Made by a program: the position numbers and the translations under genes
Assembly (NCBI RefSeq): GCF_005796185.1
Contig: NZ_VAHM01000010.1
Coordinates: 1 to 64,000, forward strand
From: Pseudarthrobacter sp. NamB4
GTDB lineage: Bacteria > Actinomycetota > Actinomycetes > Actinomycetales > Micrococcaceae
Direction of reading: 5' to 3'
Length of the DNA: 64,000 nt
The notes under the pieces: model-generated
The model's database searches: none
Seen by the model: only the letters and a program-made list of their open reading frames with translations
Told to the model about the DNA's origin: nothing
In this document: in pieces, positions 50,766 to 59,248 of the stretch
Position numbering within the stretch: the stretch's first letter is position 1
Layout of the letters: every line of letters begins with the position of its first letter

Positions 50766-51554
50766 TTACTGCGCAAGGTCGGACTGCTGGTCTGCGGAGG
50801 CGTTCGCTTCACCGTCGATGTGCTGGGAGATGATGGCGTCCTGCTCGGCTACCGCATAGGCCTGGCTGTCGATGGAGCCGATGTTCGCAGCAACGGCGGC
50901 GTCGATGGGTGCAGCCACGTTGGCGTTTGCTGCCACGGCGCCGTTGATGGGCGCCGTGATGTCGGCGTCCGCTGCAAGGTCCACGTTAACGTTGAGCAGG
51001 TCCCCGTCCAGGGCAGCTGCGGGATCCACCGGCAGCGCACCCACGTCCGGCAGAGTCTCCTCGGGGAGGACGCCATCCGGGAGGGTGCCATCGGGCAGGG
51101 TCCCGTCGGGACGGAGTGCAGCGCCGTCGACCGTTCCTGGAGCGGTCCCCGCCTCCGTGGTGCCGGTCCCCGCCTCCGTGGTGCCGGTGCCCGCTGTGGC
51201 GCCGGCCGCCGTCGTGTCGTCCTCGATGGTGTCGTTGCTTTGGTCAATGATGCTGTCCTGGGTGGATTCGGCATTCGCATCGGCAGTAATGCCCTGCTCG
51301 ATCATGACGCCCTGGTCCGCCAGGGCCTGGGCCTCTGAACCGAAGGAGAGGATGTTGGCTGACGCCGCAGCGTCGATCGGTGCCGCCACATTCGCATTGG
51401 CGGCGACGGCCAGGTCGATGGGTGCCGCTGCGTCGATGCCCAAGTCCAGGTCCGCGTTCAGGTCCAGGACGGAAGCAACTTCCTTGTCCGGCAAAGCCGT
51501 GGCCTGCTCCGACATCAGTTCGTCATCGCTGAGGGGACGCATCTCATGTTCCAT
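50766..51554 (-). CDS. Repetitive Ala/Asp-rich protein, possible substrate of the M50 protease
   Basis: I do not recognise a named family for this 262-residue acidic protein. It starts with a leader-like segment (MEHEMRPLSDDELMSEQ). Two related modules follow, at about 28-104 and 185-262. Both contain VAANANVAAPIDAA, then an Ala/Gln helix and a Gln/Asp-rich end. A Thr/Gly linker with tandem DGTLP motifs separates them. No cysteine, signal peptide or membrane helix is present. ATG 51554 has GGAGG 10 bases upstream. It ends 6 bp before the M50 gene. Automated annotation might call such proteins peptidoglycan-binding, which I cannot support. Confidence 0.75.
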   Translation of the reverse strand: MEHEMRPLSDDELMSEQATALPDKEVASVLDLNADLDLGIDAAAPIDLAVAANANVAAPIDAAASANILSFGSEAQALADQGVMIEQGITADANAESTQDSIIDQSNDTIEDDTTAAGATAGTGTTEAGTGTTEAGTAPGTVDGAALRPDGTLPDGTLPDGVLPEETLPDVGALPVDPAAALDGDLLNVNVDLAADADITAPINGAVAANANVAAPIDAAVAANIGSIDSQAYAVAEQDAIISQHIDGEANASADQQSDLAQ

Positions 51555-51789
51555 GTTTCTGCAACCTCCGGTCCGGCACGGGTTCTCCTGCCCCCAGCGG
51601 GCAGCCCGGCGCCAGACAATAGTAAGCATGGTTAGCTTTTTTGCACACTGCAGGGATTCCCGCGAGAGAAGTATTACTGCTGGTCAACGCGGTGCACGGG
51701 CGGAAGGAGAGTGCCCGCCAGGAGTGCTTGCCAGTCCCCGGCGGGGCATTGACACAGGCCGCCCGTGGCTCCAATCTGGCGCTGTGATA
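51555..51789. other. Promoter region of the repetitive-protein/M50 operon
   Basis: This 235-base stretch holds no gene. On the minus strand a TACTAT hexamer (51619-51624), 65 bases before the start codon, is a candidate -10 box, with TGTGCA (51642-51647) at 17-bp spacing as a weak -35. Nothing else was recognised. Confidence 0.4.
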
Positions 51790-51990
51790 CAGCCCTCGGG
51801 GTAGGAGCCCGTGGGCGGGGAACCAGCAGGATCATGGGCCGGCAGTTCGACTGGACCGTCGAGATCACCGAGTTCGATCCGCCCCGGAGCATGGTGTCCA
51901 AGTCAGTTGGAGGCAAAATCGACTTCACCATCACCATGACCCTGGAAGCGGCCGACGACGGCACCCGCGCCGTCGTACGCTTCGGAACGC
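51790..51990 (+). pseudogene. Remnant of an SRPBCC (polyketide cyclase/START-like) gene
   Basis: In plus-strand frame, about 65 codons read GVGARGRGTSRIMGRQF, DWTVEITEFDPPRSM, GKIDFTITMTLEA and DGTRAVVRFGTR, which matches the middle of actinobacterial SRPBCC proteins. The N-terminal third is missing upstream, where there is no homologous sequence or start signal. The C-terminus is lost where the convergent oligopeptidase gene ends (51996). The frame stays open only as an accident of the antisense strand. It is a relic of a deletion. Confidence 0.75.
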
Positions 51991-51995
51991 GGTGC

Positions 51996-54209
51996 CTACT
52001 TCAGCCCGGCTCCCGGCAGCAGTTCCGTCGCCCCCAAGGCATCCGCGATAAACGCGTAGTCCCAGGCCCGCTCGCGCCACTGCACATACCTGCCGGACGC
52101 TCCGCCGTGGCCGCCGTCCATCTCGATCTTCAGGACGATCGGCTCGGTGCCCGTGGTCTTGTTGCGCAGTTCCTGCACCCACTTGGCCGGCTCCACATAA
52201 AGGACCCGGGTGTCGTTGAACGACGTGACGGCGGCGATCTTGGGGTAGGCCGCCTCCCGCACGTTTTCGTAGGGGGAGTAGGACTTCATATAGGCGTAGG
52301 CCTCGGGGTCGGTGATGGGGTTGCCCCACTCCTCCCACTCGAGCGCCGAAAGCGGAAGTTCCGGATCAAGGATGGTGGTGAGGGCGTCCACGAACGGCAC
52401 CTGCGCCACGATCGCCGCATACTTCTCGGGAGCCATGTTTGCAACGGCGCCCATGAGCAGGCCGCCGGCAGAGCCGCCCAGGGCAGCGATGCGGGACGGG
52501 TCCACCCAGCCGGAGTTCGCCAGCCAGTCGGTGGCGTCCACGAAGTCGGTGAAGGTGTTCTTCTTGTCCAGCTTCTTGCCGCTCTCGTACCAGTGCCGGC
52601 CCAGCTCGCCGCCGCCGCGGATGTGCGCAATCACGAACACCACTCCGCGGTCCAGCAGCGAAAGCCGGGCAATTCCGAAGCCGGGGTCCATGCTCATTTC
52701 ATAGGAGCCGTACCCGTACACCAGGCCGGCCGCCGTCGAGTCCTGCTTGACGGCCTTGTGCCGCAGCACAGAGAGCGGAATCCTGGTACCGTCCGCGGCC
52801 ACCGCCCATTCCCGGGTTGCCACATAGTCGCTGCCGTCGTATCCGCCCAGGACCGGGCTTTCCTTGCGCAACAGCAGCTCTCCAGCGGGGCGTTCCGCAG
52901 CGGGCAGCACGAAATCGTACACCCGGGACGGCGTGAAGTAGGAGGTATAGCCCAGGCGGATGACCGGTGCCTCGTAATCCGAACCACCGACGCCGGCGGT
53001 GTACAGCTCCTCGTCGAAGGCCGGCTCCACCGGGGTCTCCTGTTCCGGAGTGCCGAGCCCGGCCAGCCCAATGAACTGAACCCGCTCGATGGTGTCCTTG
53101 CGCACGGAAACGATAAGGTGAGTGGAGGTGACGCCGGCACCATTGACTCGGACGTCGTCGGAATGCCCGACGACGGTGACCCACTGCTGTTCCGCGAGCG
53201 GCTTGGCGAGCTCGGCCGGGTCCGCCAAAGAGACCATGGAGTTGATTGCGCCGCGGTTGTGCGTGAGCAGGATGCGTTCCTCGCCATCCAGCAGGAACGG
53301 CTCGGCCTCGTAGAGCACGCGCTCGTCCCGGGAAATGACCGTAGTAAGTTCCTGCGCGGGATCGTCGAAGCGGAGCAAGCGGGTTTCGCTGTATTCGGAG
53401 CATCCGATCCCCAGCACCAGGTAGCGCCTGTCGGAGGACAGCTCGAAGCCCAGCCACATGGCGGCGTCGTCCTCTCGGTAAATGACCACGTCCTCGGCCA
53501 CCGGCGTCCCCAGCGTGTGGGCCTTCACCTGGTAGGGGCGCCACGCATCATCCACCACCGTGTAGAAAATCCGGGTGCCGTCGGGGGAGAAGGCGATGCC
53601 GTAGAAGATGTTCTCGATGACGTCCGGCAGCAGCTCTCCCGTGCGGAGGTCCTTGATCCGGAGGGTGAAGCGTTCGTCCCCCGAGTTGTCCACGGCGTAG
53701 GCATACAGGTTCCCGTCCACGGTCACGGCCGAACCGCCCACCGCGAAGAAGGGCTTGCCCTCCGCCTCCACGTTGCCGTCCAGCAGGACCTCCTCCCCGG
53801 GGATCTCCAGGCCGGGCTGCACAGCCGGGGGAGTCCAGTCGGCAATCTGGTCCTCGGTATCGGCGGCCCTCAGCCGGCACTGGATGCCATATTCCTTGCC
53901 TTCTGCCGAGCGGCTGAAGTACCACCAGCCGTCCTTGCGGTGGGGGACGGAGAGGTCGGTCTCCTGGGTGCGGCCCTTGATCTCCTGGAAGATCGACTCT
54001 CGCAGGGGCTCCTGGTGCGCCGTGATTGCTTCCTGGTAGGCGTTTTCAGCCTTCAGGTGCTCCACGACCTCGGCGGATTCCTTGTCCCTGAGCCACTCGT
54101 AGTTGTCCACGAACGTGTCCCCATGGTGGCGGCGCTCGGACGGGACCTTTCTGGCTGCCGGCGGGATGGGAGTGGCAGTGGCGGCGGAATCCCGCAAAGT
54201 CTGGGTCAT
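51996..54209 (-). CDS. ptrB: S9 family peptidase, oligopeptidase B
   Basis: This 737-residue prolyl-oligopeptidase-family enzyme has a seven-bladed propeller in the N-terminal two thirds and the alpha/beta-hydrolase domain at the end with Ser580 (GGSAGG), Asp666 (SFNDTRVLY) and His701 (DGGHGGASG). It cleaves short peptides, probably after basic residues, in the cytoplasm. ATG 54209 lies 6 bases after a TATATT box, so the message is probably leaderless; the longer frame upstream lacks homology. Confidence 0.94.
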   Translation of the reverse strand: MTQTLRDSAATATPIPPAARKVPSERRHHGDTFVDNYEWLRDKESAEVVEHLKAENAYQEAITAHQEPLRESIFQEIKGRTQETDLSVPHRKDGWWYFSRSAEGKEYGIQCRLRAADTEDQIADWTPPAVQPGLEIPGEEVLLDGNVEAEGKPFFAVGGSAVTVDGNLYAYAVDNSGDERFTLRIKDLRTGELLPDVIENIFYGIAFSPDGTRIFYTVVDDAWRPYQVKAHTLGTPVAEDVVIYREDDAAMWLGFELSSDRRYLVLGIGCSEYSETRLLRFDDPAQELTTVISRDERVLYEAEPFLLDGEERILLTHNRGAINSMVSLADPAELAKPLAEQQWVTVVGHSDDVRVNGAGVTSTHLIVSVRKDTIERVQFIGLAGLGTPEQETPVEPAFDEELYTAGVGGSDYEAPVIRLGYTSYFTPSRVYDFVLPAAERPAGELLLRKESPVLGGYDGSDYVATREWAVAADGTRIPLSVLRHKAVKQDSTAAGLVYGYGSYEMSMDPGFGIARLSLLDRGVVFVIAHIRGGGELGRHWYESGKKLDKKNTFTDFVDATDWLANSGWVDPSRIAALGGSAGGLLMGAVANMAPEKYAAIVAQVPFVDALTTILDPELPLSALEWEEWGNPITDPEAYAYMKSYSPYENVREAAYPKIAAVTSFNDTRVLYVEPAKWVQELRNKTTGTEPIVLKIEMDGGHGGASGRYVQWRERAWDYAFIADALGATELLPGAGLK

Positions 54210-54215
54210 TCCCTC

Positions 54216-54221
54216 AATATA
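54216..54221 (-). promoter_or_regulatory. -10 box of a leaderless transcript (ptrB)
   Basis: TATATT (minus strand) ends 6 bases before ATG 54209. Confidence 0.55.
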
Positions 54222-54662
54222 TAGATCCGCAGCGACAAAATGGCCGCCGTTCGCTACCGGGGAATCACGCCTCCGTTGCATCGGTTCCTTCGGGTGCCCG
54301 GCTGCGGAGGCGGATGAAAGGGGCGAAAGCCCCTGATGCCGGGAGCGCCTCTGCGGAAGGGTGGGGGGTACATCGAAGGGAGCCGGGGCAGGAAAGTAGT
54401 CCGGGTTTTGGGTTGCAGCTTTGGTGGGCGCAGGACAGTCGCGGAGTTTATCGGGGGCTCCACGAATGGAGGGCGCAGTCAGGGCCCGGACCTCCGTGGA
54501 GTGCCTGCGGGTGCCGGGGGCTCTGCCGGGGCTGCCTGGCTGGCTGCCGTTGTTCAGCGCCATCCCGGGCTACGGAGCCGGGGCCGCCCTAGTGGGCTTG
54601 AGGTGTCCGGCGTATCCTGTTCACGCCAAGGCACGTCCACCGAACCTGAGAGGGGAACGTCA
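54222..54662. other. Gene-less stretch upstream of the proline-rich gene
   Basis: I find no gene in these roughly 440 bases. Open frames exist in several phases but lack codon bias, start signals and homology. A small hairpin with a GAAA tetraloop (GGGGC 54320-54324, GCCCC 54329-54333) is visible. The region carries the divergent promoters for ptrB and, near 54611 (TATCCT), possibly the small proline-rich gene. It may contain decayed coding sequence. Confidence 0.5.
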
Positions 54663-54854
54663 ATGACCATCCCGCCAGTGCACGAGCCCGAGCCGTTTCC
54701 GCCTGAACCGGGCCCGGACCAGCCGGATCCCACACATCCGGGCCACCCCGGTCCGCCTGCTCCGAATCCTTTCCCTACGCCTGAGCCGCCCGGCCCGTTG
54801 CCGGTACCGGATCCCGGCCCGGCACCGCTTCGCCCGGACCCGACCAGGAGCTGA
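54663..54854 (+). CDS. Proline-rich 63-residue peptide
   Basis: The product is almost entirely Pro, Glu, Gly and Asp in short repeats of the EPxPxPEP type, without hydrophobic segments. ATG 54663 is preceded by GAGAGGGGAACGTCA. The in-frame starts farther upstream have no ribosome binding site. Function unknown; a disordered acidic peptide is the only safe description. A real gene is likely but not certain, given its low complexity. Confidence 0.55.
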   Translation: MTIPPVHEPEPFPPEPGPDQPDPTHPGHPGPPAPNPFPTPEPPGPLPVPDPGPAPLRPDPTRS

Positions 54855-54969
54855 TACACCCGCGCTGAGGCGCCTTTTGCATGCCGCAAAGGGCCCCTCA
54901 GGCGTGCTTGCGGAAGCACCAAAAAAGTCCGGAAAATCCCCGCTGGAACCCCTTGCGGATCTCCTTCTC

Positions 54970-55012
54970 GAGTGCTAAAAAATCTATATCAGCCAATACA
55001 GATCGGCTGATA
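54970..55012 (+). promoter_or_regulatory. Half CIRCE element and inverted repeat before hsp20
   Basis: GAGTGCTAA (54970-54978) equals the right arm of the HrcA-binding CIRCE element, but the left arm, expected at 54952-54960, matches at only 3 of 9 bases. Just downstream, TATCAGCC (54987-54994) and GGCTGATA (55005-55012) form a perfect 8-bp dyad with a 10-bp spacer. Either could be the heat-shock operator. Confidence 0.5.
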
Positions 55013-55055
55013 CCAAAAACAAGTGTTGGACCGTCTCTTACGAGGAGGGAAAGCC

Positions 55056-55478
55056 ATGTTGATGCGAACCGATCCGTTCCGCGAGCTGGACAGGCTGGCC
55101 CAGCAGGTCCTCGGCACGGCGGCGCGCCCGGCAGCGATGCCAATGGACGCGTGGCGGGAGGACCAGGAATTTGTAGTCGCCTTTGATCTGCCCGGTGTCG
55201 CACTGGATTCTGTGAATCTGGATGTGGAACGGAACGTCCTGACGGTACGGGCCGAGCGCCCCGAACCTGCAGGCAAGGACACCGAATTGATCGCCTCCGA
55301 GCGGCCGCGCGGCGTATTCAGCCGCCAGCTGATCCTCGGGGACACCCTGGATGCTGAGAATGTGAAGGCTACGTACGACGCCGGTGTCCTGACGCTGCGG
55401 ATTCCTGTCGCCGAAAAGGCCAAGCCGCGCAAGATCGAAATTGAGACGAAGGGGGCAAAGCAGGAGATTGCCGCCTAG
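55056..55478 (+). CDS. Hsp20/alpha-crystallin family small heat shock protein
   Basis: This 140-residue chaperone has the alpha-crystallin domain at about residues 35-130 ([21 protein letters not shown] through [21 protein letters not shown]). It holds unfolding proteins without ATP. GAGGAGGG lies 7 bases before ATG 55056; a second ATG is 6 bases on. The upstream region carries possible heat-shock operators. It converges with nnrD. Confidence 0.92.
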   Translation: MLMRTDPFRELDRLAQQVLGTAARPAAMPMDAWREDQEFVVAFDLPGVALDSVNLDVERNVLTVRAERPEPAGKDTELIASERPRGVFSRQLILGDTLDAENVKATYDAGVLTLRIPVAEKAKPRKIEIETKGAKQEIAA

Positions 55479-55583
55479 TTTCAACACAGGATCGGGACGT
55501 CGGGCATTTGCTGACTGCCTCTAGGGCGGATCGCCAAGTATGCACGCCACAGCGCCTATGGCGCACCGGCAGCCTACACCCGC

Positions 55584-55640
55584 ACTTCCCGATATGGCGG
55601 CCCCCGGCTTCGGCCGGGGGTCGTCTCATGTCCGGGAAGT
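55584..55640. terminator. Nested inverted repeat between hsp20 and nnrD
   Basis: An inner 8-bp stem CCCCCGGC/GCCGGGGG with a TTCG tetraloop (55601-55620) is enclosed by ACTTCCCG (55584-55591) and CGGGAAGT (55633-55640). It probably ends transcription of both convergent genes. No U run follows. Confidence 0.65.
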
Positions 55641-55651
55641 TATCGGAGGAG

Positions 55652-56575
55652 CTAGGTGTTCAGCTCCAGCATCAGGGCCGGCAGCTCGTCGGCGAGTTCG
55701 CGGGCGAGGAAGCCAAGGGGTCCCAGCCGGCTGGCCAGCCTGTCCGCAGCTGCCGCATGAAGGTGGCTTCCCCAGCACGCGGCCTGCACGTCGCTGGTTC
55801 CCCTGGCTCGAAGGCCTGCGATTGCGCCGGCGAGGACATCACCGCTGCCGGACGTTCCAAGACCGCCGTATCCCGTGGTGATCTTCCATAGTTCGGGCTC
55901 TTCCGGATCATTACCGGGAGGGCGCGCGATCAGGCCCTGGCAGCTCACCACGGCGTCGAAACGCTTGGCAACCGTGGCAACATCCGCCTCCAGGTCCTCC
56001 ACGTCCCGGCCCAGCAGTACCGCAGTCTCCTTGGGATTAGGCGTCAGGATCAGCCGGCCCCGCCAGGGGTCCAGTTGGTCCTCCAGCTTCACCAGTCCGC
56101 CGAGCGCGTAGGCGTCAAGGACGACGGCGGCACGGCCTTCACCGTCCGGCCCGCCGGAAGGTTCCTCCCGCTCCAGCAGGGCCCGCAGCAACCCCTCGGC
56201 CAGGCGGGGATCGTCGAGGCCCGGGCCCACCAAAACCGCATCGGCCCGGTCCAGGTACTTGGAAATCCGGTCCAGCCCTTCGCCGCTCACGGACCCGTCA
56301 GCCGTCTCGGGCAGTGCCATGGCCCCGCACTCGGGCAGCGCAACCCCAACCTGTACAGCTACGGACTCGGCGACGGCCAGCGTCAGCTTCCCGGCACCTG
56401 CGCGCAGTGCTGCGGTGCCGGCGAGCAGGGCAGCGCCGGGTGTGCCCCGGGCTCCACCGATCACCAGGACCGAGCCGCGTGAGTACTTGTCCTCGCCCGC
56501 AGCCGGCAGCGGCCAGTCGCGCAGCAGCGACGGCGTTACCAGCGTTGCTTCGTCAGCCTTACCGGGGGTGGACAC
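55652..56575 (-). CDS. nnrD: ADP-dependent NAD(P)H-hydrate dehydratase
   Basis: This 307-residue ribokinase-fold enzyme repairs damaged NAD(P)H hydrates. It has YSRGSVLVIGGARGTPGAA near the N-terminus, LTPNPKETAVLLG in the middle and GLGTSGSGDVLAGAIAGL with the catalytic Asp. The NnrE epimerase domain, often fused, is absent. The gene overlaps the downstream end of the phosphatase gene (same strand) by 17 bp, so they are cotranscribed. Confidence 0.93.
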   Translation of the reverse strand: MSTPGKADEATLVTPSLLRDWPLPAAGEDKYSRGSVLVIGGARGTPGAALLAGTAALRAGAGKLTLAVAESVAVQVGVALPECGAMALPETADGSVSGEGLDRISKYLDRADAVLVGPGLDDPRLAEGLLRALLEREEPSGGPDGEGRAAVVLDAYALGGLVKLEDQLDPWRGRLILTPNPKETAVLLGRDVEDLEADVATVAKRFDAVVSCQGLIARPPGNDPEEPELWKITTGYGGLGTSGSGDVLAGAIAGLRARGTSDVQAACWGSHLHAAAADRLASRLGPLGFLARELADELPALMLELNT

Positions 56576-57395
56576 TGGTGTCCCCGCCGTGCTCGGTCAC
56601 TGTGACGCCCTGCTCGGTCAGATGGTCGGCCACATTGAAGCTCTCCAGCGTCCAAGGACCTTCGCCGGCTGGCCGGACGTACCGGGTCAAGGATGCGTTC
56701 AGCACCGAGGTGCTGGCGGCCAGGTCCAGGACCTCCTTTTCGCTCAGCCCTTCGAGCACATACCGGAACAGCATGATCACGGCGTCGTGGCAGACCAGCA
56801 TCACCCGGTGTCCAGTGCCGAGGTTGTTCAGCTCGGCCAGGACAGAGCGCAGCCGCAGTGCAACGTCTGCCCACGATTCGCCGCCCGGAGGCCGGTAGTA
56901 CAGCTTCCCGAGCCACTCACGGCGTTCCACCTCCTCGGGGAAACGTTTCTCCACGCCCAGCCGGGTAAGCCGGTCCAGGATGCCGAGCTCGCGGTCCCGC
57001 AACCGTTCATCGGTACGTACCTTCACCGGCCAGCCCGCCGCCTCCACGGCAATTTCCGCCGTCTGCAGTGCCCGGGCGTAGGGCGAGGAAACCACGGTGT
57101 CCGGCCGGAACTCTTCGGCGATCCGGGCCAGCGCCATGCCCAGGGCTTTTGCCTGCTCCTGTCCCGTGCCGGAAAGGTTCACGTCAGCGTCACGGGCCGG
57201 CACTGCGATTACCTCCGCCCCCGTCTGCCGCGCCTCCGTGGCCGCGACGTTGCCTTCGCTCTCACCATGGCGGATCAGCAGGAGCTCCACCGCCCCGGCT
57301 TCCTGGACAGCCTCTGTCAGCTGTTCCTCTTTCACAAGAATCACCCCGTCCGCGTGCCGTGCCGAATGCAGGAACACTACCACCGGCGTACCCAT
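56559..57395 (-). CDS. Histidine phosphatase family protein
   Basis: This protein of up to 278 residues has the catalytic LLIRHGESEGN motif, SSPYARALQTAE and the second His in VCHDAVIM. The acid Glu lies in RDRELGILD. The first 35 or so residues are poorly conserved; GTG at 57344 or 57332 may be the true start, since no good ribosome binding site precedes ATG 57395. It overlaps nnrD by 17 bp. It resembles broad-specificity phosphatases; substrate unknown. Confidence 0.85.
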   Translation of the reverse strand: MGTPVVVFLHSARHADGVILVKEEQLTEAVQEAGAVELLLIRHGESEGNVAATEARQTGAEVIAVPARDADVNLSGTGQEQAKALGMALARIAEEFRPDTVVSSPYARALQTAEIAVEAAGWPVKVRTDERLRDRELGILDRLTRLGVEKRFPEEVERREWLGKLYYRPPGGESWADVALRLRSVLAELNNLGTGHRVMLVCHDAVIMLFRYVLEGLSEKEVLDLAASTSVLNASLTRYVRPAGEGPWTLESFNVADHLTEQGVTVTEHGGDTSVHPR

Positions 57396-57476
57396 GGAGC
57401 GCCGGCAGTAAACGCGGGGCAGCAGTCATGAACTACGGCGGTGCGCACCGGCCGGCGCCAGGGGCCGCCGCGGGTG

Positions 57477-59168
57477 CTACCGCTCCGGTGTCAGCACCCT
57501 GGAGAACACCGTGGTGCCGTTCGCGTTTCGGAGGCTGGCCGTGAAACTGTTGTCTTCGCCCAGCTGGACGTGCCCGAAGAACTGGTTTTCGCCGTCGCGC
57601 GGTGATTCGCCGGGGAACCGGCCGGCTTTGGAGAACACCACCTCGGGCCCGAAGGTGCCGTCCATCGCGTTGGGTCCGAAGGACCCGGCAGCGATGGGGC
57701 CGGCCACGAACTCCCAGAACGGGTCGAAGTCAGTGAATGCTGCCCGCTCGGGCGAGTAGTGGTGGGCTGCGCAGTAATGCACGTCGGCGGTCAGCCAAAC
57801 GACGTTTTTTACCCGTTTCCGCTTGAAAGCGCTCAGCACCCCGGCGATCTCCAGCTCCCGGCCCAGGGGTGCGCCGGGATCCCGGTTGGCCAGGCTTTCC
57901 TGGTTCATGGGGCCGTCGGGCACGATGATGCCCAGCGGCAGGTCCGCGGCGATCACCTTCCACGTGGCCTTCGACGCCGACACCTCCCGGATCAGCCAGT
58001 CCACCTGTTCCTGCCCCAAAATGCTGGTGGCATAGGCCTCCTTGCCGTCGGTGTTGGGTGACTTGAAAGTTCGCATGTCCAGGCAGAAGATGTCCAGCTG
58101 CGGGCCGCGGGAAATCTTCCGGTAGATGCGTGCCGGCTGGTACTGGCCGGCGTCGTTGAAAGTACCGGGCCGCCACATTGCGGCACCCTCAGCGATCGGC
58201 ATGTACTCCTGCCACGCCTGCCGGCCGCGCGCGGCCAGGGTGTTGACGTCACGGACCGTGTAGCGGGGGTCGTCCAGGATCTCGCCGGGGTACCAGTTGT
58301 TGGTGGTCTCGTGGTCGTCCCAGTTTGCGATCACGGGGACGTCCGCGAACATGGCCCGCATGTTGGCGTCCATCAGGTTGTAACGGTGCCTGCCGCGGTA
58401 CTCATCGAGCGTCTCCGCTACTTTGGAGACCTCCTCTGTGACCAGGTTCCGCCACACCTGCCCGTCCTTCTCCATCACCGTTTCGGCCAGCGGCCCGTCC
58501 GCGTACACGGTGTCGCCGGAGTGGATGAAGAAGTCCGGGCGGGTCTGGTGCATGGCCCGGTAGCCGCGCATCCCGCCGATTTCCTCGTTGATGCCCCAGC
58601 CCTGGCCCGCCGTGTCGCCGGTCCACACGAAGCTTTGGGCGGACGACGCCGGGACCTCGCCTCCGTTGCTCGTCTCGCCGGTGCGGCCCTTGCCGTTGTA
58701 GGTCCCGGCGCCGGGAGCGGTGCGGAAGGTGCCACGGGCCGTCTCGCCCCCCGCGCCGCCGTCGTCCTCGAAGCTGATCTCCAGCGCGAACCGCGTGTTG
58801 GACGGCAGGTTGCCGGCGTGGATCTTGGCCGTGAAGTCGGACGCCTGGGTGGCGCGTGGCCCGCGGAGGACCCGCTCGAAGGCACCGCGCCCGCGCAGGA
58901 TGCCGCCGCCGTCGTCCACTGCCCGCAGCACCGCCGTCATCCGGCCAGCTCCTGAGGATCGGGACCACAGCACTGCCGAATCCGAGGTCACGTCCCCGGT
59001 GGCGATGCCGCTGGGCAGCGTGAGCCGGTTCCGGACCAGTGCGACGCCGGCCGGGGATTTTGCGGTCGTGGCGTTCGCGGCGGCAGGGACGGAGGCCAGG
59101 GCGGCGGCGAGGACGGAACCCTTGACGATGGTGCGGCGGGAAATGAAGGCCCGGGAGGAATCAGTCAT
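57477..59168 (-). CDS. phoD: PhoD-type alkaline phosphatase (Tat-exported)
   Basis: This 563-residue metallophosphatase has a twin-arginine signal (ISRRTIVKGS, cleaved after about residue 32), an N-terminal Ig-like domain, and the catalytic domain with VWTGDTAGQG, HSGDTVYADGPL, NWDDHETTNNW and TADVHYCAAHHYSPE, which carry the metal ligands. It hydrolyses phosphodiesters or monoesters outside the cell, using Fe/Ca in known members. ATG 59168 starts the Tat signal. No PhoP box was recognised upstream. Confidence 0.92.
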   Translation of the reverse strand: MTDSSRAFISRRTIVKGSVLAAALASVPAAANATTAKSPAGVALVRNRLTLPSGIATGDVTSDSAVLWSRSSGAGRMTAVLRAVDDGGGILRGRGAFERVLRGPRATQASDFTAKIHAGNLPSNTRFALEISFEDDGGAGGETARGTFRTAPGAGTYNGKGRTGETSNGGEVPASSAQSFVWTGDTAGQGWGINEEIGGMRGYRAMHQTRPDFFIHSGDTVYADGPLAETVMEKDGQVWRNLVTEEVSKVAETLDEYRGRHRYNLMDANMRAMFADVPVIANWDDHETTNNWYPGEILDDPRYTVRDVNTLAARGRQAWQEYMPIAEGAAMWRPGTFNDAGQYQPARIYRKISRGPQLDIFCLDMRTFKSPNTDGKEAYATSILGQEQVDWLIREVSASKATWKVIAADLPLGIIVPDGPMNQESLANRDPGAPLGRELEIAGVLSAFKRKRVKNVVWLTADVHYCAAHHYSPERAAFTDFDPFWEFVAGPIAAGSFGPNAMDGTFGPEVVFSKAGRFPGESPRDGENQFFGHVQLGEDNSFTASLRNANGTTVFSRVLTPER

Positions 59169-59248
59169 GGCGTCAGGCTTCCGCACCCCGGCGCACGGAT
59201 CGTTGCCCTTGAATGAACGGCCGGTGAGCCCGGATTGAACAACCGGGA

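Noticed and set aside
51765..54224. An 819-codon plus-strand open frame over ptrB
   Set aside because: It is antisense to ptrB, which has intact S9 catalytic motifs. Only its first 75 codons or so match a protein (SRPBCC relic); the rest is an antisense artefact of high GC.
54316..54336. A structured RNA with a GAAA tetraloop hairpin
   Set aside because: The stem is only 5 bp and nothing around it shows a conserved RNA family; single short stems are common in GC-rich DNA.
56559..56575. Frameshift between the phosphatase and nnrD genes
   Set aside because: The 17-bp overlap is a normal operon overlap; both proteins have complete ends.
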